From contig CP099850.1 of the NCBI GenBank assembly GCA_030062745.1, forward strand, positions 2,108,001 to 2,172,000: 64,000 bases of DNA, read 5' to 3'. The notes beneath the pieces were generated by a model that worked only from the letters and a program-made list of their open reading frames with translations, had not been told where the DNA came from and did no database searches. The DNA is from Capitulum mitella (Eukaryota > Arthropoda > Thecostraca > Pollicipedomorpha > Pollicipedidae). Both the position numbers and the translations under genes were made by a program. Shown one piece after another: positions 57,412 through 64,000 of the stretch. Position 1 is the stretch's first letter. The number at the start of each line of letters is the position of its first letter.

Positions 57412-57735
57412 TGCTACAATTCAGCAGCATGAAAGGAAAACCATCCAATTCAAGATGGTATTCGGTCCTAACTGAGAATGCAACAATTCAGCAACATAAG
57501 AGGAGAACCATCCAATTCAAGATGGCATACGGGTCCTAACCGAGAATGCTACAATTCAGCAGCATGAAAGGGAGAACTAGCAAATTCAAGCTGGTATCGG
57601 TGAGGCAGGAGCTCCAATTCAAGAGCACAAGGAACGCTCCAATTCAGGCGCGCTGGGATAGGAATGAACTAATTTCCAGAGCGGCAGTTCAGCCAGTAAA
57701 GAGACCTCCCATTCAAGAGGCCAAGGAGAGGGCAA
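57412..57735 (+). repeat. Array of short hairpins with AATTCA core and varying stems
   Basis: Three ~64 bp units (near 57412, 57476 and 57545) each hold two small hairpins. The series then continues with irregular spacing. Cores and stems: ATGCT/AGCAT around ACAATTCAGC; ACCATC/GATGGT around CAATTCAA; ACTAGC/GCTGGT around AAATTCAA (one G-T pair); GCTC/GAGC around CAATTCAA (57610); GGC/GCC around AGTTCA (57683); CCTC/GAGG around CCATTCAA (57705). The stem sequence changes from hairpin to hairpin while pairing is kept and the core is conserved. Confidence 0.8.
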
Positions 57736-57978
57736 AAGGAAATTCCCGAGCCTCGCGGACTAACATTTTTCTTTATACGTCACTCCACATCACTGCACTG
57801 CCGCACACCATCACTGACAACGAAGTTCCGTATTGAGACGTCCGAACAGTTTGAGCGCCAGACAGGAAGAGAGAGAGGACGTGTTTACACCAAGCTTACA
57901 TAGCGCGATCGAAAGAGGTCAGGAGATAAAGGGGAGACGTATTTTGGGGACAGCACAAACAGTAAAGGCAAATAGAGG

Positions 57979-58175
57979 TGGCCGGCCGGGTCCGGCGAGA
58001 CGCGCGAAACCGCCGGCGCAGGGCCGCCGGTCGGTCGACCGGGGCGTCGCGGCCCCACGCGGAACAAAGGCGGCGCAAACACAGATGGTCGGCCGTATCT
58101 GGCGAGACGTGCCGGACCGCCGGCGCAGGCCGATCGGACCGGCCGGCCGGGGCTTCGCCGCCCCACGGACAGGGC
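57979..58175 (+). repeat. GC-rich ~106 bp tandem duplication
   Basis: GGCCGGGTCCGGCGAGACG, ACCGCCGGCGCAGG, ACCGGGGCGTCGCGGCCCCA in the first unit recur as GGCCGTATCTGGCGAGACG, ACCGCCGGCGCAGG and CCGGGGCTTCGCCGCCCCA in the second. Frames of ~150 codons are open on both strands only because of GC-rich composition. Confidence 0.75.
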
Positions 58176-58189
58176 GCTGCACGACCGAC

Positions 58190-58800
58190 GGCAGCAGAGT
58201 GTGCCTTGTCGATTATGCTCAGAAATGGTCCAGAGACCAGGAACAGACGGTTTTTGAAGGGCATCACGAAATGGACTCGGGTGGCCTGCGCTGAACCAAA
58301 GTTCGGATCTTGGAGGTTGTTCTAACTCCCGTCCGTAAGAAAGCCTCGTACAAACAATACTCAAAAGTAACTAAGATAACGGAGATTTAAATCCCTAGGG
58401 GCCTCGCAGAACAAACCCAAGTGGCCTGCGCTGAACTAGAGTCAAGTCAACCCCACCCTGCTCGAGGGCCCCGGCTTCCGTTCGTGAAAGGGCTTGACGC
58501 CGTTTATACCTAAACGCAGCCTGAAGACCGGGGATGTCGGGGACTTTTTAGGGACTTCACAGAATAAACACGAGTGAGCTGGGTCCACAGCTGGAAAAAA
58601 ACGAACTGAAAATACATTTATCCTTCCCCCAATCATATTTTGGAATCCTCCGCTTATGCTCTCGATTACCAAGGTAATTCGCGTCTCATTCGGACACACC
58701 GGTTGTCGCGGGGAACGAAGAAACGTCAGCATTGCCCGAGCACGAACCGAGGCCAGAAATGGGTCTCGTATTCTTTACACCTAACTGCGATCCAGAAACC
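58190..58800 (+). repeat. ~140 bp satellite, second block
   Basis: Units near 58246, 58384 and 58540 carry GGTGGCCTGCGCTGAACC(A/T) and GGGGCCTCGCAGAACA-type blocks related to the first block at 56640. The ~870 bp between the two blocks (hairpin array and GC-rich duplication) looks inserted or locally amplified. Confidence 0.7.
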
Positions 58801-59084
58801 ACAAAACCATGATTTCTTTTGCCCCCCACTCCCCTTTGCGTACGTCTTTTGGCTTTAACGTTTGGCTATTACACTCCCAAGCCACAAAGTTACAAAAAAA
58901 AAGTCGGACGAGGTACATGGTGGCGCAGTCACACGCGCAGTCACACACGCACACACACAATCAGTCGATACGAACAGTGCGGGCCGAAATACCTCGAGGT
59001 CGGTTTGCCCCTGGGCCCAATAATCAATCAGGAAACAGTACAGGAGACATGAATAGCACCACGGAAATAAAAAAAATAAACAAT

Positions 59085-59920
59085 GACGCGGTTATCAGTG
59101 AAAGATTATCCCTTTATGAGCAGCCGTTTCAGTGAAGTTTTAAAACGTTCAGGTGGAGCGTCAGACATACCATGAGGTAAATGGTTGAGACCTGTCACAG
59201 CGCGGTGGGCAAAGCGCCATTTGCCGGACTCTGATCTTGAGTAGACTAGGTAGAAGGGCTCGTCCTGGCCGTACTGCGGATACGTAGGTCTTGGTTGTGG
59301 ACAAACATTTCAGCAACTGAGTTCGGCTCGCCGCCAGATGGCACTTTGTGGAGAGACTCCAGGTGCTGCTAGTGACCAGTCCCTCCCCAGACAACCAGTC
59401 CAGATTCTTCAGTAAGTCAGATACGTGATCAAATTTCTTTCGACCAAAAATGACCTTCGCCGAGAGATTTATGATTTTTCTTTTTGAATCCGCACTATGT
59501 TTTTCTTGGTACCATTACGCTAGACCGAAATACGGCATCTGACTTGCGAGAGAACGAGTGCTGACACGAAGGTCTGAACAGGGCGCCGCGGCAGGTCACC
59601 CCACTGGTGCAAAAGGTGCAAAAGGCCGATTAGCATACCGAATCAGCGTCTAGATATGGCCGAAACGGAGGAATCCCAGGAGAGAATGCCATCAGATGTG
59701 ACGCCCAGATTTTTTGCTTCATGGAGGGGTTTCAGCGCTGTGTCTCGGAACTTCACAGATAGATCTATAATACTGCGCAAATTTTGGCGGCTTCCGGAAA
59801 CCATCAACTGTGTTTTTCCACGTAGACCTCGACAGCGTTCGCGCGAAACCATACCTCCAAAAATGAAAGGGTGCGTCCCATTTGCCAAATAAGCGTCGAA
59901 AGAGCAGATTTGCACGTTTT
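59085..59920 (-). pseudogene. CR1-type LINE reverse transcriptase, C-terminal fragment
   Basis: Minus strand, high to low. 59643-59830 gives GKTQLMVSGSRQNLRSI, DLSVKFRDTALKPLHEAKNL and GVTSDGILSWDSSV, the region just after the RT palm. 59400-59640 gives pieces of the 'L.GL.H...LP', 'SQVRCRISV' and 'FGRKKFDHVSDLL' blocks. 59085-59260 gives SESGKWRFAHRAVTGLNHLP and APPERFKTSLKRLL, the conserved C-terminal tail. Frameshifts separate them. The catalytic core is absent, so it is a truncated and dead copy. It belongs to a different family from the LINE at 33.7 kb. Confidence 0.85.
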
Positions 59921-61540
59921 GGGTTCCAATTCCAACAGGAGGCGTTGCGCAGCACAGGGGTGGAACCTATTGAAAATTACGCCTTAAAGTGGACATTTTG
60001 CCGAGAAACTCCTACAGATCCTGTCTTATATGTAATAAAATATACTGGAGGGCAACAGAGGCGTTTTTGATGGACCCCAGCTTTGCGGCAAATCCCACAG
60101 CTCTACCTACTTCCGCCACTGGCACAGTCTTTGACTGGCGCATCGCATTTTCACGAACCGTCCAAGCGTTCCTTCCTCTTGCCCCGGTGCTGCGCACAAT
60201 AAAGATATGTTGATTATCGCCGACTGCTTGCCACACAGAGGACTGCGCACATTCCAGGGAAATCTCCTTCTTTGGTCTGCTGCCAGCGAGCCTGGATCGC
60301 TGGTCGGCTGCCAACAGGCAAGCGTACCGCCTAGTGGCGTCACGTGAGGTGACTGCATGGCTGCAACAGCTTGATTCATGTTCAGGCGAGCGGCCAGGAG
60401 CTCGTGCGTCTCTGTTCGGGCTGGAACGATTGGCCGTCTCCGCTGACAAATGATACACGTTGAGATTCACGTGCGGAAAGCGATAAAACGCCTACCGCAT
60501 TCCTGCAGTGCATCAACGATATGGATGCCCGGCAATATTAGCAGTCGGATGATTTAACTCGCGCGGCGCCCCATCGCCCCTGATTTGATCGCGAAACCAC
60601 TTTTAGTTCAACTGAACTCAGTCCGCCTCGTGCCGCTGCCAATTCTGTGGCTTAACTACTTTTGGTGGCCGCACGACCCGATCACTCACTCGGCGCAGGA
60701 ATACCCTCATTGAGTGATCTCAAATGATGACCGAGCGAAGGTGCTGAAAGTGCGCACTTGCTGTCACGTGGGCGACAGCCGAAATCTCTGGTTCACTCCC
60801 ACTTTGATCCGGCGGTCGGCTGCCCGGCTCATTTCTCGGCCGCAGCCTTCTGCGTTGCAGGGCTCGGGTGGCGGCCGCTTCAGGCGGCACGCCCCGAGGA
60901 AAGAACCATGTCCCGCGTCCGGGATATTCTATTACACGATGCGCACGCGCGAGTGACAGATACGTACACATGTACGTAAAACCCAGTGTAATGTCACCGG
61001 GCCGGTGAATCATTGGAATTAGTAATCATTAGTTCATCTGTTGGTTTGTAGTTACACAGTACGTCCCAGTGCACCATCTGCTCCAGCGGTGCCTGGCGTC
61101 TCGATCACAACTGGTGAAAAGCAGGGGAAATTATATATAACAAAACCCCGTATCGTCAGCATGCGCAGGCTTGGGTAAATGCATCCACTGTCAAAAAGGA
61201 CTGGTGTAACTGCATGCCATTTCAAACAGACCAAATGCACTTTCATACTGGAACATCACATGCCTGAGCCACGCGTTCGGGTTCTAACATTAGATGTCTG
61301 TTTTAGCCGAAGCTGGATGTCATTTACATCATTATGTCTTGGTGTCATGTCGTTGTCATTTACGAATAACCTGTACAGTGCACTACACCATCACGTGTCG
61401 AAAGCTGTCGCGATGCATGCCTTCTGAAACAAAAGTACGGAAAGTGTCCTCTAGGTCTAGGTGGCAAATACAGTGGTCTGTCTGGCACATAAGAATTGGC
61501 ATATGTGATCAGGATCAGTGGGATGATCTTTTCCATGGCT
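59921..61540. other. Gene-free stretch
   Basis: A GC-rich patch at 60780-60920 is open in several frames without recognisable protein. A minus-strand 152-codon frame (60012-60470) has no known domain. Confidence 0.35.
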
Positions 61541-61615
61541 AGAATTGCATATGATCCAGGGACTTACTTGTAAATTGACCAAGGGGGAAGTTGATCAAGG
61601 AAATTGACCAAGGTT

Positions 61616-61648
61616 GGCACCCCTAGCACCGCCGGCTCTAGGGGTGCC
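61616..61648. repeat. Perfect 11 bp hairpin
   Basis: GGCACCCCTAG (61616-61626) and CTAGGGGTGCC (61638-61648) pair perfectly around an 11-base GC-rich loop. Just before it, ATTGACCAAGG-type words repeat three times (61575-61614). Confidence 0.75.
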
Positions 61649-62130
61649 GATACATATGGCGGATGCGAGTCAGCAGCTAAGGTTTAAAAATGTCATTTCA
61701 TTTTTTCGCTTCGACGTGTAAGGGATGCGCGGAGAGTTGGCCCCATGTCGTCTGGGCTTGCAGGTAGCGGGGCACTTTTTGTCATTGCGCCACGCCTTAG
61801 ATGCCACTTTTAGCCATCATGGTGTGTGGTAGTGCGGTTGCGGGGCACGATCTTTACCACCGAACTACCGGATGCCGGACTGAATGCGACACATGGGAAA
61901 GAATCGTTGTATGCGAGCGGTTCGCGACGATGCCAAGCGCACCACGCAGATGGGAGTCTCAGCCTTCCATGCATTCGATTGCCTTTGCCGTACTAAGCGC
62001 TACAGGTTCCCGATTCCCGATTCGTGCATCTTTACACCCCGTATTTAGAATAGATTGAAGCGGTATCCGGTAGCCATTAATCGTCGGTGATCTAATGACG
62101 CGATTACACTGGGCACTCGGATGAACCAAA
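61649..62130. other. Gene-free stretch
   Basis: An open plus-strand frame of 85 codons at 61801-62058 has no recognisable domain. Nothing else noted. Confidence 0.4.
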
Positions 62131-62131
62131 T

Positions 62132-62133
<2 letters not shown>

Positions 62134-62175
<42 letters not shown>

Positions 62176-62195
62176 ATATGGATATAGATATAGAT
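62134..62195. repeat. (TA)n microsatellite followed by (GATATA)n
   Basis: About 19 TA units, then GGATATAGATATAGATATG. Confidence 0.95.
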
Positions 62196-62214
62196 ATGAC
62201 CGCATTTCAGATCA

Positions 62215-63320
62215 CAGGGGCGTCCTTTGAGCCTTTGGAGGCGCCCCTAAAGAGTTCGGAATACCTTTCGGTTCCTTAGGGCGCCCTTCTAGACATCAGG
62301 GCATTTTTGTACCTCAAGGGAGCTATTGGAACCCTTGGGGATGACCCCAACGGCTTAGAAGCTCTTCGGTTTTTTTAAGACGCTCTTCTTACCCTTGGAA
62401 TACGTTTTCATTCGTCAGGGGTGCCCTTTGAGCCACTGGGGGCGTCCCTCCAGGTTTTGGGGAGCTTTGACTCTCGTGCATCTTTATAGTCCTCTAAATA
62501 TATTTTCAAACCATAGGGACGTCCCTTGATTCCTCAGGGATACCTCCCTGGAGCGCCCTTTGGGGCGCCCTTTATTCTTTTATTCTTCAGGGTGTTTTTA
62601 AGACATTTTGCACATATTCTCCGGCCTGCCTGCACATATTCTCCGACCACAGGGACAACCTTTGACCCCTTGGGAGCGCCCTTCAGCGTTTCGGGTACCC
62701 TTTTAATTTTTAAAGTATCGTTCTAGAACTGGGGAATATTTTGGAGGTCAGCGGCGCCCGTTGAACCTTCGGGCATCCCTCCAGAGTTTAAGCTGCCCTT
62801 CTGTTTCTCAGGACGTTCTTCTAGCCTTCGTTACGTCTTCATCTTCAAGCCTCAGGTGCGCCCTTTGGAGGCATCGGGGCGACCTTTCAGCCCTCGGGGG
62901 CGTCCCTGCAGGAGTTTGGGGCGTCCTTTTGTTCTTTAAGGCATCATTTTAGCTATCGAGATGTTTTCAGACCTCAGAGGCGTTGTTTGAGCTCTCGGGG
63001 AGGAGGAGGAGATGAGTGGGTGGAGGCTCTCTGGAATTTGGGGCGCCGTTTGGTCCTCATGACTATTAAGTTGAGTTGAATTGTTGATTTTCTTCCTATC
63101 CTCTGGACATTTTTAGGCCACTTACGTCGTCCTTCGAGGTCTCGGGAACATGATTTCAGGTGCTGTGCCCTATTGCAAGTGAACGGTACTCCCGACATTA
63201 TTTAAATTATCCCCGATATTTCCCCTTCGGCGCCGTAAGAGGATGCCACTACCTGGTGGTATCCCTCCTCTATACGCCGCTGTTACGGTCCTTCAGTGAC
63301 TGGGCGATGAGTCACCGGTC
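62215..63320 (+). repeat. GGGCGCCC(T)-periodic degenerate minisatellite
   Basis: Over ~1.1 kb the block (G)GGCGCCCTTT or a variant (GGGCGTCC, GGGCATTT, GGGTACCC) recurs roughly every 19-25 bases, separated by variable 10-14 base segments that often end in CTCAG, CTTGG or TTCGG. Examples are at 62215, 62280, 62430, 62440, 62550, 62563, 62670, 62753, 62858 and 62922. No reading frame is kept, so it is a non-coding minisatellite. Confidence 0.75.
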
Positions 63321-63339
63321 ATTTCCAGTTTGCGGTAGG

Positions 63340-64000
63340 ATATTTAAGCCATAAAATGTTGGGGCTTTTTCTACTACGTTTAGCGCTAGGGAAGGATCAG
63401 TGTGACCCCCCATTAACTCGCGAACAAAACCACGTAAAGAGACGCGGTTTTCACCAGTATGTATTCACCAGTACATCCTTCCACTTAAAAAAGCGTCTTT
63501 GATTAATACATCTGCCTCGTACGGTTGACTTTCCAGGTGGTCCAAAAGAGGCTAAAGTCAGGGTCTCGCATATTTTGCGAAGAGGGCTTGGCTTTGATCT
63601 TCTAGAGACAAACTGACCACAATAAGGCGTCTAAAAGTGCTACCAAACAAAAAAAAGACATAAAGAGGACCACAACTGCGTGCCTCATTGTCAAGGTCGA
63701 CGTCAAAGTTATGGTGTAAATGGACCATACATTTGACCGTCTTTGTGTTTGCTGGTGCATTGCGCTGAAATATCGCTTTGGATGGTTTGAATGCAAGATT
63801 CAACATGAAAACCCAAAATTGCTATCCTGCTGTGCCTTGAATGACCTTATTTAACCTTGAGATTGTTGCCAATACCTTACTGTGACACTTGGTACAAGAC
63901 ATCATGATAATGTCTCAAAGCACAAAAATGAGGTGAGGTACAGACTGTATCTCACGCGCGAAGCCTAATTTCCTCCTACATGTCACAGGTTGGATGATAG
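63340..64000 (+). repeat. Dispersed repeat, second copy of 53790 family
   Basis: Collinear with 53790-54430 (blocks AAGGATCAGTGT, CAAAACCACGTA, CACCAGTATGTA, GGGTCTCGCATATTTTG, TTGAATGACCTTATTT). It runs off the end of the window, so its right boundary is unknown. Confidence 0.75.

Noticed and set aside
57412-57735. CRISPR-like array (regular short repeats with hairpins)
   Set aside because: Spacing is irregular, the repeats vary rather than the spacers, and the setting is an animal genome.
57833-58364. Open frames of ~150-160 codons on both strands
   Set aside because: They lie over a GC-rich tandem duplication, where stop codons are rare in every frame.
62526-62952. Repeated short open frames with similar endings (LLIFKVSF, LLFFKASF)
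   Set aside because: They arise from the minisatellite units at 62.2-63.3 kb and do not keep one frame across the array.

Overview
The window looks like repeat-dense nuclear DNA of an invertebrate animal, most likely an arthropod. The basis is an interstitial array of the pentamer TTAGG (read as CCTAA at 31632-31724), the usual arthropod telomere repeat, and a receptor of the myosuppressin/DMSR type, together with BEL/Pao, Penelope-like, non-LTR and Helitron elements. A finer placement (chelicerate, crustacean or other) cannot be made from the sequence. Only one confident host protein-coding gene is visible in 64 kb, which suggests a large genome with low gene density.

Region by region. 0-1 kb: a decayed L1-like reverse transcriptase followed by a dispersed repeat that recurs at 19.57 kb. 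3.2-5.5 kb: a broken BEL/Pao retrotransposon on the minus strand (Gag, zinc knuckle, protease, RNase H tail; reverse transcriptase deleted) carrying two copies of one small terminal-inverted-repeat element. 8.6-10.1 kb: a Penelope-like element on the minus strand. 10.50-11.74 kb: the uninterrupted GPCR gene on the minus strand. 14.0-15.0 kb: a second, different Penelope-like element on the plus strand. 15.5-21 kb: foldback elements, a GATTC-rich tract and a terminal-inverted-repeat element with internal ~150 bp repeats.

26,436-33,629 is the most striking block. It holds three Helitrons joined head to tail, sharing 5' TC and 3' hairpin plus CTAG ends and sitting between A and T as Helitrons do. 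Copies A and B are almost identical. Copy C is diverged, carries the C-terminal end of the Helitron helicase, and contains a 399 bp hairpin element with a 9 bp target duplication whose loop is made of telomere repeats. A degraded Jockey/CR1-type LINE (33.7-36.0 kb, minus) abuts the Helitron block.

From 36 to 47 kb there are three very large inverted repeats: 36.05-37.2, 39.87-43.02 and 45.64-47.17 kb. From 43 to 53 kb, GC-rich islands with good splice signals on the minus strand may mark exons of an unrecognised gene. 53.8-64 kb is mostly satellite-like: a ~140 bp satellite, a set of hairpins that share an AATTCA core but have different stems, a GGGCGCCC-type minisatellite, and another LINE fragment.

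The genes do not form a pathway. The GPCR is the only likely functional host gene. The rest is a layered record of mobile-element insertion, deletion and inverted duplication.
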